A program made the position numbers and the translations under genes. A DNA stretch of 64,000 bases from NCBI RefSeq assembly GCF_025397915.1, contig NZ_JALIDZ010000001.1, positions 1 through 64,000 on the forward strand. The letters run 5' to 3'. The stretch's first letter is position 1. Every line of letters begins with the position of its first letter. The notes under the pieces were generated by a model. The model saw only the letters and a list, made by a program, of their open reading frames with translations. It had not been told where the DNA came from and searched no databases. This document shows, piece after piece, positions 1 through 8,831 of this stretch. The stretch is from Microbaculum marinisediminis (GTDB taxonomy: Bacteria; Pseudomonadota; Alphaproteobacteria; Rhizobiales; Tepidamorphaceae).

Positions 1-124
1 ATTCGCCGGCCGGCCACACATCCGCCCAACCGCCCGTTAATCCTGTGGCGCTAAGGGTCGATTTCAGTCCGGCATTTCATGATATGGACCCGCCGACCGG
101 GGGCTGGTCGATGGAGGTTTCTGC

Positions 125-1012
125 ATGCGGATGACCCGCAGGCAATTGCTGATCGGCGCCGGAACCACCGCCGCCGCCGGCGTCGGACTGTCGAGCTACG
201 CTTTCGCGATCGAGCCCGGCTTCCGGCTGGTCGTTGCAAAACACACCGTGCGCAGCCCTGCCTGGCCGGCGCGGCACCCGCCGATCCGCATCGCGATCCT
301 CTCCGACCTGCACGCCTGCGAGCCGTGGATGTCGGTGAACCGCATCGAGCAGATCGTGGCGCGCACCATGAAACACGAACCCGATGCGATCGTCATACTC
401 GGCGATTTCGCGGCGGGTCTGCGCAATTTTCGCACCCGTGCAATCGAGCCGGAGGAATGGGCGATCCCTCTGTCGCGCCTGCGCGCGCCGCTCGGCGTGC
501 ATGCGGTGCTCGGGAATCACGACTGGTGGACCGATGTCGATGCCGTGCGCTTCGGCCTGTCGCGCGCCGGCATTCCGCTGTTCGAAAACGACGCGATCCG
601 TCTGAAGAACCGCCGGCGCGAATTCTGGTTCGCCGGAATCGGCGACCAGATCGCCCATCGCACCGACAGCGGATTCCGTGGCGTCGACGACCTGCCCGGC
701 ACGCTCGATCTGGTCCATGACGACGCGCCGGTGATCCTGCTTGCCCACGAGCCGGACATCTTCGTCAACGTTCCCGACCGGGTGGCGCTGACGCTTGCAG
801 GGCACACCCACGGCGGCCAGATCCGCCTGCCGGGGATCGGCAGCCCCGTGGTGCCGTCGGCCTACGGCCAGCGCTTCGCCTACGGCCATATCGTCGAGGA
901 CGACCGGCACATGGTCGTCTCCGGCGGGCTGGGGTGCTCGATCCTGCCGGTGCGTTTCGGCGTGCCGCCGGAGATCACCCTGGTGACGCTGCGCTCGGCC
1001 GCCGAAGCCTGA
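125..1012 (+). CDS. Tat-exported metallophosphoesterase (YkuE/YaeI-like)
   Basis: Calcineurin-like phosphoesterase of 295 residues. A twin-arginine signal (RRQLL near residue 5, then a small-residue hydrophobic stretch) indicates folded export by Tat. The dinuclear metal-site motifs are all present: SDLH (D61, H63), GDF (D94), GNHDW (N131, H132), AHEPD and GHTHGG near residues 225-230. Family members act at the outer face of the inner membrane, some on UDP-diacylglucosamine-like lipids or phosphodiesters; the substrate here is unknown. The ATG at 125 follows a GGAGG ribosome site at 113-117; a second ATG at 131 would still leave an intact Tat signal. It is transcribed alone, and a gene-poor stretch follows. 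Confidence 0.88.
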   Translation: MRMTRRQLLIGAGTTAAAGVGLSSYAFAIEPGFRLVVAKHTVRSPAWPARHPPIRIAILSDLHACEPWMSVNRIEQIVARTMKHEPDAIVILGDFAAGLRNFRTRAIEPEEWAIPLSRLRAPLGVHAVLGNHDWWTDVDAVRFGLSRAGIPLFENDAIRLKNRRREFWFAGIGDQIAHRTDSGFRGVDDLPGTLDLVHDDAPVILLAHEPDIFVNVPDRVALTLAGHTHGGQIRLPGIGSPVVPSAYGQRFAYGHIVEDDRHMVVSGGLGCSILPVRFGVPPEITLVTLRSAAEA

Positions 1013-1365
1013 CATTACTTTTTCGGATGATCCCTGTCCGAATGGCGGAGACCGGCGCCGTTCGGAACCTGTGGCTTGCGCCTTAGCCTTCGGGCGGGGC
1101 TTTGTCCCGGACTGCGCGTCAATCCGTCGCGCCCGCAACGCCGCGATTTATCGGGCGTTAACCTTTTGAGCGCTGCAATTGACGAATGGATTGTGGTTTC
1201 GGCGTCATCTGCGTCGCGACTCCGTTGTCGAACTGTCGTGAACGCGCAACAGATGTCGCAAACTCGGCCTTTCAGTCCGAATATCGGATTGCGATCGCCG
1301 TAGATACGCCACAGTCTCTCACGATATGCCGCGCTCATGGAGACAGCGGTGCATAGAGAGTGATC
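1013..1365. other. intergenic stretch without a convincing gene
   Basis: Lower-GC intergenic DNA after the phosphoesterase. A five-T run lies at about 1019-1023 directly after its stop and may help end transcription, but I see no stable stem before it. A 107-codon leftward reading frame spans this stretch, but it is arginine-rich and looks like a chance open frame. Confidence 0.5.
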
Positions 1366-1560
1366 ATGATGCCCAGGAATTCGTCAGAAGACCCGGTCGA
1401 AGGACAATCGAAACCGCTCGCGGAAGCGAACTGGTGCGGTATCGGCATCAACGCGGTCGCTGCCGCGCAGATGTGCAAGCCCCACGATCACGACCGTCGC
1501 GAACGGGAAACGGAGCCTTGCTGCTTCCCGTTCGTGGAGACCGAGTTCGCGACCGACTGA
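1366..1560 (+). CDS. small cysteine-rich hypothetical protein
   Basis: Possible 64-residue protein that I do not recognise. It starts at one of two consecutive ATGs (1366 or 1369) with a purine-rich AGAGAG just upstream. Four cysteines (one after Trp, one after Met, then an adjacent pair), a hydrophobic GINAVAAAQM segment and an acidic C-terminus are visible. No signal peptide or known motif is seen. It stands alone between the phosphoesterase and a convergent FG-GAP gene. It may be a real small protein or a chance frame; no homology could be tested. Confidence 0.32.
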   Translation: MMPRNSSEDPVEGQSKPLAEANWCGIGINAVAAAQMCKPHDHDRRERETEPCCFPFVETEFATD

Positions 1561-1637
1561 GGTCGCCGTCGAGTAGGTTCGCGTATCGGGCGCCCCGGTG
1601 ACGGGACGCCCGCGAAGGCGATGGCCGATCGCGCCGG

Positions 1638-1684
1638 CGATGATCAGTCCCGGCGATGGCCAGTCCCGGGATGGTCAATCGCGG
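1638..1684. repeat. three-unit ~16-bp tandem repeat over the stop of the FG-GAP gene
   Basis: Units at 1638-1653, 1654-1669 and 1670-1684 share the pattern CGATGRYCAGTCCCGG with a few differences. The last unit contains the stop codon of the leftward gene at 1675-1677, so the array begins at the end of the coding region and extends downstream. It belongs to a set of similar stop-associated repeats in this window. Confidence 0.7.
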
Positions 1685-2526
1685 AAGGCCGCGAACGAGA
1701 CCGTGCCGCGTCGGCCGCCGGCCAGGCTGGCCGAGACGCGCTCCCCCGAAATCGACACCGTCCCGACGACCGGCGCCGGCATCGCGGCCCGGCCGATGAT
1801 CCGCGCGCGACCGCCGGCAAGCGTGACGGCCACCAGCGCGGTGCGGCGCGCATCCGGCAGGACGAGATCGGCGACGCCGTCGCCATCGACGTCGCCGACC
1901 GCGGCAAGGCCCAGGGTCCGCGAGCCGATAACGTGGTTGGAAAAACCGTCCAGCGCGGCGAGACGGGACAGGCCGCCGGCCCGCAGCCGCCAGACCTCGA
2001 GCCGCCCGCCGATATGCGGCGTCCGGACGATGGCGACCTCGAGCCGGCCGTCGCCGGTGAGGTCGGCGATCGCCGCCGGATTGAGCCAGCGCCCCGGCCG
2101 GCCGATCGGCGCCGTCTCGGCGATGTGCACGAACGCATCCCCGCGCATCCCGTACACCGCCAGCGCCGAGCCGCGCGCGAGATAGCTGCGCACCGCGATC
2201 ACTTCGGCACCGCCGTCGCCGTCGAGATCGGCGAGCCGGGGCGTGATGTCCTCGAAGACGGAGTCCCCGGACAGCATGAGGACATGCCGCCGGCCCGCCG
2301 CGTCGCGCACCGCAAGGCCGCCGGCCTCGATCGCGTCGCCGAGCACGCCGTGCGCGTAGCGAGCCGTCGGCGCGACATAGTGGGCCTCGACGACGCCCGA
2401 ACCGCCGGCCCGCGCGGTGCCGCCGTCGGGCAGGCGCGCCTGGGCGTGGGCCGCCTGGGCATAGACTGTTGCGGCGCCCGCCAGGAGCGCCGCCAGAGCC
2501 GCGACGGGGGCCAGGCGGCGCGTCAT
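1675..2526 (-). CDS. exported FG-GAP/VCBS repeat protein
   Basis: A 283-residue protein with an N-terminal Sec signal (hydrophobic to about residue 22, AQA-type cleavage region near 24-30). Three Ca-binding-like blades are visible with Asp/Gly-rich loops (DLDGDG at 100-105, DLTGDG near 155-160, DVDGDG near 212-217), typical of FG-GAP/VCBS beta-propeller repeats. The start is the ATG at 2526, which overlaps the stop of the upstream membrane-protein gene by four bases (ATGA), so the two are translationally coupled. It is probably a periplasmic or surface propeller; ligand unknown. The stop lies in a short tandem repeat. Confidence 0.75.
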   Translation of the reverse strand: MTRRLAPVAALAALLAGAATVYAQAAHAQARLPDGGTARAGGSGVVEAHYVAPTARYAHGVLGDAIEAGGLAVRDAAGRRHVLMLSGDSVFEDITPRLADLDGDGGAEVIAVRSYLARGSALAVYGMRGDAFVHIAETAPIGRPGRWLNPAAIADLTGDGRLEVAIVRTPHIGGRLEVWRLRAGGLSRLAALDGFSNHVIGSRTLGLAAVGDVDGDGVADLVLPDARRTALVAVTLAGGRARIIGRAAMPAPVVGTVSISGERVSASLAGGRRGTVSFAAFRD

Positions 2527-2987
2527 ACCGCCCTCCCCAGGATCAAAAGCGCGGCGCCGGCGAAGGCGCAGAGGCCGCCGAGCAGCCGGTCGGTCTGACA
2601 GGCCCACGCTCCACCGCGCAGGGAGGCCCACAGCGTGAGAAGCATCGGGGCGGCAAGCGCGAGGAGCAGAAGGAAAAAGGCCCCCGAGCGCCAATCGGAC
2701 GCAAAGAGCGACGGCCCGAACGCCAGCCCGAGGATGAAGGCGCTCACGGCGATGACGAGCTGGCTCACCAGACCGCCGGGCCGCGCACCGGAATAAACGA
2801 CCACGCCAACTCCAAGCGCAGCGGCCGGAGCCCCCCACCACGGCAAGGAGATCGCCCGGATCGAGGCCGCTATGGCGACAATGAGCGGCACCGGCAGGGC
2901 GAGCGCAAGCCACCGCGACGCCGGCGACTTGCCCGCCAGAGCGCCGAGCGCGACGGCCAGGGCGATGACATCGATCGGCAACAGCAA
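2523..2987 (-). CDS. small integral membrane protein
   Basis: A 154-residue hydrophobic protein with roughly five predicted membrane segments and no recognised catalytic motif. No ATG is available near the N-terminus; the frame opens with TTG at 2987, preceded by a G-rich run that could serve as the ribosome site. Its stop overlaps the start of the exported FG-GAP protein, implying a two-gene operon. Function unknown; it may anchor or assist the exported partner, which is inference from coupling alone. Confidence 0.62.
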   Translation of the reverse strand: MLLPIDVIALAVALGALAGKSPASRWLALALPVPLIVAIAASIRAISLPWWGAPAAALGVGVVVYSGARPGGLVSQLVIAVSAFILGLAFGPSLFASDWRSGAFFLLLLALAAPMLLTLWASLRGGAWACQTDRLLGGLCAFAGAALLILGRAV

Positions 2988-3068
2988 CGGCAGCCCCCCT
3001 TTATCGGGCCGCTTCCACGGCTCAGGGTTTTCTGCCGGAAAACCAGCGCCGCACGCCAGTCAAAGCTT

Positions 3069-3098
3069 CGTGTGACGCGAACGACCGTGCGTCACACG
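3069..3098. terminator. 10-bp inverted repeat enclosing the SDR stop codon
   Basis: CGTGTGACGC at 3069-3078 and GCGTCACACG at 3089-3098 are perfect inverted copies separated by 10 bases. The stop codon of the leftward SDR gene (3092-3094) lies within the stem. There is no T-run on either side, so a classical intrinsic terminator is uncertain; a stem-loop protecting the 3' end is equally possible. Confidence 0.5.
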
Positions 3099-3844
3099 TG
3101 CTGGCCGCCGTTGATGTGGATCTCGGCGCCATTCACGTAGGACGAGGTCTCGGTGCACAGGACATAGATGATCTTCGCGACCTCCTCGGGCGTGCCGAGA
3201 CGGCGCATCGGGATCTGCTCGACGATCTTCTCGGTGCCGGGCGAAAGGATCGACGTATCGATCTCGCCGGGCGCGATCGCGTTGACGCGCACGCCGAGCG
3301 GGCCGAAATCGTTCGCCATCTCGCGGGTAAGCGCGGCGAGCGCCGCCTTCGACGTGGCATAGGCGGAGCCGGCGAAGGGGTGGACGCGGCTACCGGCGAT
3401 GGAGGTCACGTTGAGGACCGCCCCCCGCGCCGCGGTGAGCTCGTCCAAAAGGCCGCGCGCCAGCATGATCGGCGCGAAGAAATTGACGTTGAACACCGTC
3501 TTCCAGTCGTCGGCGTCTGTGTCGAGCGTGCCCATGCGGCCGCCGCCGGCCTGCTTCGGCGATATGGCCGCGTTGTTGACGAGCGCATTCAGGCGCGAGC
3601 CGTCGGCCTTCAGACGCTCCTTCATCTCGGCGATCGCCGCGACGGTGTTGTGCTGGTCGGCGAGATCCACCTGGATGTGGTCCTCGGGGCCGGCCTCCCA
3701 GGGGCAATCCTCGGGGAAGGAATGGCGCGAACAGGTGATCACCCGCCAGCCGGCGGACGAGAAGCGCTTCACCGTTGCGTGGCCGATACCGCGGCTGGCG
3801 CCGGTCAGGATCAGTGTCTTGCGCGGTTCGTTGGATAGCGTCAT
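3092..3844 (-). CDS. short-chain dehydrogenase/reductase (SDR)
   Basis: Classical SDR oxidoreductase of 250 residues: NAD(P) Rossmann motif TGASRGIG near residues 14-21, NNAA motif in the middle, the YxxxK pair in YATSK, and the PG motif after it. Substrate cannot be predicted. It lies 24 bases downstream of pdxH on the same strand and is probably cotranscribed with it, an arrangement that does not by itself reveal the substrate. The stop codon sits in a perfect 10-bp inverted repeat. Confidence 0.88.
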   Translation of the reverse strand: MTLSNEPRKTLILTGASRGIGHATVKRFSSAGWRVITCSRHSFPEDCPWEAGPEDHIQVDLADQHNTVAAIAEMKERLKADGSRLNALVNNAAISPKQAGGGRMGTLDTDADDWKTVFNVNFFAPIMLARGLLDELTAARGAVLNVTSIAGSRVHPFAGSAYATSKAALAALTREMANDFGPLGVRVNAIAPGEIDTSILSPGTEKIVEQIPMRRLGTPEEVAKIIYVLCTETSSYVNGAEIHINGGQHV

Positions 3845-3868
3845 GTCGGTTTCCTCTGGCGCCCTTGG

Positions 3869-4495
3869 CTACGGATAGAGCCGGTCAACGGACCACGGCC
3901 CCTCGGGCGCGGGGCGACGGTAGACGTGCCGATCGTGCAGGCGGAACGCGCCGTCGCGCCAGAATTCGATCTCGACGGGGCGAATGCGGAAGCCGGACCA
4001 ATAGGCCGGACGCGGGATCTCGCTGACGCCGAACTTCGCGGTATAGCGCGCCACCGCCTTCTCCAGCGCCATCCGGCTTTCCAGCGGTCGCGACTGCTGC
4101 GACGCCCAGGCACCGATTCGGCTGCCGCGCGGACGCGAGGTGAAATACGCGTCGGCTTCCTCGTCCGAAACCGTCTCGACCGGGCCGCGAACGCGCACCT
4201 GGCGGCGCAGGCTCTTCCAGTGAAACCCCATCGCCGCCTTGCCGGCCGACAGGATCTCGCGCCCCTTGGCACTTTCGAAATTGGTGAAGAACACGAACCC
4301 GGCCTCGTCGTAACCGCGCATCAGCACCATGCGCACGTTGGGCAGGCCGTCTTCGTCGACGGTCGCCAGCGCCACGGCGGTCGGATCGTTGGGTTCGCTC
4401 TTTTCGGCCTCCGCCAGCCATTCGCCGAAGCGCTTGAACGGCTCGCCGACATCGGCAGCGTTACCGGAATTTAACCCTTCCACGGTCGAATCCAT
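3869..4495 (-). CDS. pdxH: pyridoxamine 5'-phosphate oxidase
   Basis: FMN-dependent oxidase that makes pyridoxal 5'-phosphate from pyridoxine or pyridoxamine 5'-phosphate, the last salvage/biosynthesis step for vitamin B6. It is about 208 residues when started at the ATG at 4495; an in-frame upstream start would add a low-complexity extension. Family signatures include [46 protein letters not shown] and the C-terminal RPxYWSGFR and RLYP. The divergent lipoprotein gene begins 57 bp away, so the promoters share that gap. Confidence 0.95.
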   Translation of the reverse strand: MDSTVEGLNSGNAADVGEPFKRFGEWLAEAEKSEPNDPTAVALATVDEDGLPNVRMVLMRGYDEAGFVFFTNFESAKGREILSAGKAAMGFHWKSLRRQVRVRGPVETVSDEEADAYFTSRPRGSRIGAWASQQSRPLESRMALEKAVARYTAKFGVSEIPRPAYWSGFRIRPVEIEFWRDGAFRLHDRHVYRRPAPEGPWSVDRLYP

Positions 4496-4552
4496 AACCA
4501 AGATCGCACTCCCGCCGGCTCTTGCCGGCTGCAAAATGGCGTTTCGGCATCA

Positions 4553-5074
4553 ATGCCTGGTAAATCGATATATCGGACGAACCCCTGCTTGACGAGATCA
4601 AGCGGATCCCGCCGTCTCCGAAACGCGGCCTTCGCACGCATCGCAGCCATTGCGCTGGCCGCAAGCCTGTCCGCGGCGTGCTCGCTTCCCGTGGAGTTGC
4701 CCCTGGCATCACTCACTGAGAGCAACGAGCCGCTCGAAATCACCGGATCGGTCCCCACCGAGGTGGTCGACGACGGCGTGGAGGAGCGCGTGGGAACCAG
4801 GGCCTGGGCCGCGCTGAAGGCGGCGCTGGTCTCGGCAGCCGAAAACGGCGAGGATGGCGAAGCCTTCGCCTGGAAGAGCCCCGCAGCCGGCGAGGAACTG
4901 CAAATGGAGGGCACCGTGACCGCCGTCGATGCCTTCTTCGACGACGACGGCGCCGTCTGCCGCCGACTCGCCATCACCGCGATCGCCTATGCCCGGGAAC
5001 AGGCCATCGCCGCCAAGGCGTGCCAGCGCGACGGCGGCGGTTGGAACGTGAAGCCGATCGGCGACGGGCGCTGA
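4553..5074 (+). CDS. RT0821/Lpp0805-like surface lipoprotein
   Basis: A 173-residue predicted lipoprotein: basic N-terminus, hydrophobic core and the lipobox LSAAC near residue 43. The C-terminal half has the conserved pattern of the alphaproteobacterial RT0821/Lpp0805 surface-protein family (WAALKAAL, a VDAFFDDDGAVCRRL-type segment and a second Cys before the end). The basic stretch before the hydrophobic core is long, so a start further downstream is possible. Function of the family is unknown. Divergent from pdxH and upstream of dnaJ, a neighbourhood I associate with Hyphomicrobiales. Confidence 0.72.
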   Translation: MPGKSIYRTNPCLTRSSGSRRLRNAAFARIAAIALAASLSAACSLPVELPLASLTESNEPLEITGSVPTEVVDDGVEERVGTRAWAALKAALVSAAENGEDGEAFAWKSPAAGEELQMEGTVTAVDAFFDDDGAVCRRLAITAIAYAREQAIAAKACQRDGGGWNVKPIGDGR

Positions 5075-5185
5075 CGGACTGGTCGTCTGGCCCCCGGGCC
5101 ATTCGCAGGGCTTGCGTTTTCGCTATAAATCCCCACATGGCATGGGAATAAATTCTTCCAATGTCCGAATCCCCGGTAGCGATAG

Positions 5186-6202
5186 ATGGCGCGTGATCCT
5201 TACGAGATTCTTGGCGTGTCCCGCTCGGCGAGCGCCGGCGAGATCAAGAAGGCGTATCGCAAGCTCGCCAAGCAATACCATCCCGACACCAATGCCGACG
5301 ATCCGAAGGCCAAGGAACGCTTTTCCGAGGCAACGGCGGCCTATGACCTCCTGAACGACACGGACAAGCGGGCCCAGTTCGACCGCGGCGAAATCGACGC
5401 GGACGGCAATCCGCGCTTCGCCGGTTTCGAGGGTGTCCACCCCGGCGGCGGGGCGCGTCGCGGCCCGGGCGGCTTCAGCTGGAGCTATACGAGCGGCGGG
5501 CCCGGCGGTACGGGCGCGGGCGGCATCGATCCCGACGACCTGCTCAGCGAGATCTTCGGCATGGGCGGAGGCGGCCGCGGCGGTTTTGGCCCGGGAATGG
5601 GTGGTGCCGGAATGGGGGGCCCCGGAATGGGCGGCGCGGGAACGCGCCAGCGCGCGCGGCGCGGCACCAAGGGCGAGGACGTCACGCTGGCGGTTTCGAT
5701 CGACCTAGCCGACGCGGCCACAGGCGCGACGCGCCGGGTGCGGCTGCCAAGCGGCAAGGACGTCGACGTCAAGATCCCCGCGGGTATCGAGGATGGCAAG
5801 CAGATCCGCCTGCGCGGCCAGGGCCATCCGGGCCAGTTCGGCGGAAAGGACGGAGACGCCCTCGTCACCGTCAAGATCAAGCCGCATCCCCTGTTCAAGG
5901 TCGACGGTCACGATCTCAGGCAAGAATTGCCCGTGTCGCTCTACGAGGCGGTGCTGGGCGGGATCGTGCGCGTGCCAACGCTCGGCGGAGCCGTGGAGCT
6001 GAAGATCCCGCCGAACTCGTCGGGCGGCCGGACGCTGCGGCTGAAGGGCAAGGGCCTGCCGAAGCCGGGCCATACCGATGGGCACGGCCACGGCGACCTT
6101 TACGTGACGTTGCGCATCGTGTTGCCGGAGACGCCCGACCCGGATCTCGAGGCGCTGATGACGGCGTGGCGCGAAGGCAAGCCCTACGACCCGCGCAAGT
6201 AG
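5186..6202 (+). CDS. DnaJ-family co-chaperone without zinc finger (CbpA/DjlA-type)
   Basis: A 338-residue J-domain protein. The J domain covers residues 1-70 with the HPD triad at 32-34, which stimulates Hsp70 ATPase. A Gly/Met-rich linker follows (about 85-160, with repeated [12 protein letters not shown] units). The C-terminal substrate-binding domains run from about 165 to 330. The four CxxCxGxG zinc-finger repeats of DnaJ itself are absent, so this is a type II (CbpA-like) co-chaperone and not the primary DnaJ. It converges on the anti-sigma gene. Confidence 0.9.
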   Translation: MARDPYEILGVSRSASAGEIKKAYRKLAKQYHPDTNADDPKAKERFSEATAAYDLLNDTDKRAQFDRGEIDADGNPRFAGFEGVHPGGGARRGPGGFSWSYTSGGPGGTGAGGIDPDDLLSEIFGMGGGGRGGFGPGMGGAGMGGPGMGGAGTRQRARRGTKGEDVTLAVSIDLADAATGATRRVRLPSGKDVDVKIPAGIEDGKQIRLRGQGHPGQFGGKDGDALVTVKIKPHPLFKVDGHDLRQELPVSLYEAVLGGIVRVPTLGGAVELKIPPNSSGGRTLRLKGKGLPKPGHTDGHGHGDLYVTLRIVLPETPDPDLEALMTAWREGKPYDPRK

Positions 6203-6231
6203 GCGGCGTTTACACGCCCCCGAAGATCCCT

Positions 6232-6276
6232 ACTCCGGAAGTCCATTCCCAGAATGTCCATTCCAGGGATGTCGAT
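6232..6276. repeat. three-unit 15-bp tandem repeat just past the anti-sigma stop
   Basis: Units at 6232-6246, 6247-6261 and 6262-6276 are imperfect 15-mers (for example TCCCAGAATGTCCAT and TCCAGGGATGTCGAT). Read leftward they would encode IDIPG-MDILG-MDFRS, but they begin at the stop codon of the anti-sigma gene (6276-6278) and so are not translated in frame. Confidence 0.65.
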
Positions 6277-7151
6277 CACCCTGCGTGATCGGTGTCGCGC
6301 GCGCCCTCGTAGGCGTCGTAGACCCGGTTGGCGATCGCCTGCAGGCGATCGCGATCGGCCGGTCCGTTGACGACCACCGCCACGCCCCTGTCGAGCCAGT
6401 AGCACGCGCCGATATCGCCGTTCAGGTCGAAACGGAACGCCGTTTCGTCCGCACGCGCCGCCCGGGTCACGTAGACGGTGTAGCGGTCGCCATTGCCGGC
6501 TTCGAACATGAACAGGGCCGCGGGGCCGCGACCGCCCGTCGTCAGCCGGCCTCCCACCAGCGTCAGGCCTTCCGCTTCGAGATCCGGCAAGGCGAGCCGG
6601 GTCTCGAGCCGGTTCGACAGCCACTTGACCAGATGCTCGCGTTCGTCCGGGCCGACCTCGACGGGATGGCGCTTCTCGACGGTGTAGACGCGGTAGGCCG
6701 TCTCGGCCTGGGCGGCGATCGTCGGCGCCTCGGGGCGTAGGCCAGGCGCGTATGTACCGATGCCGATGCCCGCGCCCAGGCCGATGGCGAAGGTCGCGAT
6801 CGACGCGGCAATCGCCATGCGCCAACGCGGGCGGCCCGCGGCCGGAACCGGGCCGGTGTCGGCCGCATCCGGCGAAAGGGCGTCGACGTCCGCTTCCCTC
6901 TCCCGGGCGACGGCGTCGGGGGCGCGCGCCTCTCGAGCGCCCTCCTCCGGTCTGCCTTCTGCCGGGCTGCCCTTTTCCGGGGCGAATACCGCGCGGATCA
7001 GCGCATTCTGACGGAGCCAGGCGGCAACGGCAGCGGCCTCCTCGGGATGGCCCGCCAGCCAGGCCTCGACACGCGCGACGTCCTCGGGCGCCAAGGCGCC
7101 GTCGACATAGGCGTGCAGCATGTCCTCCGAGACGGTCTTCTCGTCCGTCAC
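6276..7151 (-). CDS. membrane anti-sigma factor
   Basis: A 291-residue anti-sigma factor for the adjacent ECF sigma factor. The cytoplasmic N-terminus (residues 8-55, DMLHAYVDGAL...HP...AAWLRQN) matches the ZAS-like helical fold of RsiW-type factors but lacks the zinc-binding HxxxCxxC residues. A disordered acidic linker, a single membrane helix (about 112-133) and a periplasmic sensor region follow. The GTG start at 7151 overlaps the sigma stop (GTGA), giving translational coupling and fixing stoichiometry. The signal sensed is not deducible. Confidence 0.8.
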   Translation of the reverse strand: MTDEKTVSEDMLHAYVDGALAPEDVARVEAWLAGHPEEAAAVAAWLRQNALIRAVFAPEKGSPAEGRPEEGAREARAPDAVAREREADVDALSPDAADTGPVPAAGRPRWRMAIAASIATFAIGLGAGIGIGTYAPGLRPEAPTIAAQAETAYRVYTVEKRHPVEVGPDEREHLVKWLSNRLETRLALPDLEAEGLTLVGGRLTTGGRGPAALFMFEAGNGDRYTVYVTRAARADETAFRFDLNGDIGACYWLDRGVAVVVNGPADRDRLQAIANRVYDAYEGARDTDHAG

Positions 7152-7648
7152 TTCACTCTCCTCAATTGCGGCCGGGGCCCGCCCTCGAGCGCCACCCTGA
7201 GCGCCGCGCGGGCGCGCGACAGCCGCGACATCACCGTACCGATCGGAACATCCTGCACCTGCGCCACCTCGCGGTAGCTCAGACCTTCGAGCGCAACGAG
7301 CAGCAGGACCTCGCGCTGCTCCGCCGGCAGCGCGGCGACACCGCGCTCGATGGCGCGCCGGGCCAGCGCATCGCCCGCCGGCGTGCCGAACCGGCGCTCG
7401 TCGAACTCGTCGGTCCCCGGCCTCGCCGCCAGCGCCCTGCGCCGGTTGCGGTCTAGGTTGGTCAGAATGGTGAACAACCAGGCCCGCAGGGAACCGCCGC
7501 GCCACAGGTGTTCGCGCGAAAACGCCCGCGCCAGCGTGTCCTGAACAAGATCATCGGCGAGGTCGCGGTCGCGGGTGAGCGCCAGCGCATAGCGCCTGAG
7601 CGACGGCGCCTGCGCCGCCACGTCCGCCTTGAATGCGTCGCTCGACAC
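7148..7648 (-). CDS. ECF RNA polymerase sigma factor
   Basis: A 166-residue extracytoplasmic-function sigma factor. Region 2 is at about residues 15-75 (ALTRDRDLADDLVQDTLARAF, then LRAWLFTILTNL), and region 4 at about 105-155 with the helix-turn-helix GLSYREVAQVQDVPIGTVMSRLSRAR. Start is GTG at 7648. It is the first gene of a two-gene sigma/anti-sigma operon; such operons are usually autoregulated and released by envelope or oxidative stress, which is inference here. Confidence 0.9.
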   Translation of the reverse strand: MSSDAFKADVAAQAPSLRRYALALTRDRDLADDLVQDTLARAFSREHLWRGGSLRAWLFTILTNLDRNRRRALAARPGTDEFDERRFGTPAGDALARRAIERGVAALPAEQREVLLLVALEGLSYREVAQVQDVPIGTVMSRLSRARAALRVALEGGPRPQLRRVK

Positions 7649-7708
7649 GCCCGCTCCCGCTCCTTTCGCCGGGATTCCCGGCCGTCAGCCAGACTTCACG
7701 CGAATGTG

Positions 7709-7728
7709 AACACCGACGACTTGGTGTT
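7709..7728. promoter_or_regulatory. inverted repeat between the sigma operon and the betaine-binding protein gene
   Basis: AACACC at 7709-7714 and GGTGTT at 7723-7728 form a 6-bp inverted repeat with an 8-base spacer in the 210-bp divergent gap (7649-7858). The surrounding DNA is AT-rich compared with the genome. It could be an operator for either direction; no match to a known site is claimed. Confidence 0.28.
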
Positions 7729-7858
7729 TATTCCGCAAAATATTTCACTGCGAACTCTTGAACCGTTTAACTAAGATAGCGCTGCGGGGATGCTTTCGCA
7801 CGGTAAGCGCGGAGCGTCGCGATCATGGGGTGACCATCGTCTTCGGGGTACGGGACGG

Positions 7859-8821
7859 ATGAACAGGTTGAGGAAACTACTCGCGGTTTCGGCACTGCTG
7901 GCCTCGTGGACCGGCTCGGCAGCGGCCTCCGACGTCGTCATCGGGGTGCCCGACTGGTCGTCGGCAACCGTCACCGCCCATATGCTGGGGGCGCTTCTCA
8001 AAGACGAGTTCGATCTCGACGTCGACCTCGCGGAGGGCACCAACGAAGCGATCTTCGCGGCCATGGATGCCGGAACCGAGGATGTTCATCCCGAAGTCTG
8101 GCTACCCAACCACACCGCCCTCAACGCCGAGTACGTTCTGCGACGCAAGTCCGTGGTCATGAGCCCGAAGGGCGTGCCCGCCCGGCAGGGCATCTGCGTG
8201 ACGCAGGCGACCCGCGAACGCGGCATCCGGTCTGTCACCGACCTCGCCGACCCGGAGAAAGCAGCCCTGTTCGACACCGACGGCAACGGCAAGGGCGAGA
8301 TCTGGATCGGGGCGCCGGACTGGTCGTCGACTCGGATCGAGAGAATTCGTGCGCGCAGCTACGGCTACGACCAGACCATGGACCTGCTCGAAGCCGATGA
8401 AGAGGTGGCGGTGACCGCGATCGACGCGGCGATGGCCTCCGACAAGCCGCTCGTGTTCTTCTGCTACGAGCCGCATCACACCTTCGAACTGCACGATATC
8501 GTGTTTCTGGACGAGCCGGCCTACGACCCGCGCAAGTGGACCGTCGTGACTCCGGAACAGGACCCGGACTGGCTGGAGAAGTCGAGCGCCGCCGTCGCCT
8601 GGCCGCCGTCCTTCTTCCACATCAACTATTCCGCCAAGCTGGCGCAGGAGCGGCCCGACGTCGCCGCGTTTCTCGACGCGATCCGGCTCGACGTCGATAC
8701 GGTGTCGGAGATGACCTACGCCCTGATCGTGGAGCGGCGCGACCCGGACGATTTCGCGGCGGAATGGATCGCGCAGAACGAGGACCGGATTTCCGGCTGG
8801 CGTAACGCGGCCAAGCAGTAG
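7859..8821 (+). CDS. glycine betaine/proline-type ABC substrate-binding protein (OpuAC family)
   Basis: A 320-residue periplasmic binding protein with a Sec signal (about residues 1-22, ending SAAASD). The sequence pattern (VIGVPDWSSATVTAHML, EGTNEAIFAAMDAGTEDVHPEVW, WIGAPDWSS, VFFCYEPHH) is that of quaternary-amine binding proteins such as OpuAC/ProX, whose aromatic cage binds betaine or choline. Start is the ATG at 7859; an in-frame extension to 7790 lacks signal-peptide features. No permease or ATPase gene is adjacent, so it is an orphan here. Confidence 0.82.
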   Translation: MNRLRKLLAVSALLASWTGSAAASDVVIGVPDWSSATVTAHMLGALLKDEFDLDVDLAEGTNEAIFAAMDAGTEDVHPEVWLPNHTALNAEYVLRRKSVVMSPKGVPARQGICVTQATRERGIRSVTDLADPEKAALFDTDGNGKGEIWIGAPDWSSTRIERIRARSYGYDQTMDLLEADEEVAVTAIDAAMASDKPLVFFCYEPHHTFELHDIVFLDEPAYDPRKWTVVTPEQDPDWLEKSSAAVAWPPSFFHINYSAKLAQERPDVAAFLDAIRLDVDTVSEMTYALIVERRDPDDFAAEWIAQNEDRISGWRNAAKQ

Positions 8822-8831
8822 GGAGTGGCAT

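Noticed and set aside
1015-1338. 107-codon leftward frame after the phosphoesterase
   Set aside because: Arg/Asp-rich, no ribosome site, no recognisable motif, and it runs into the 3' end region of the upstream gene.
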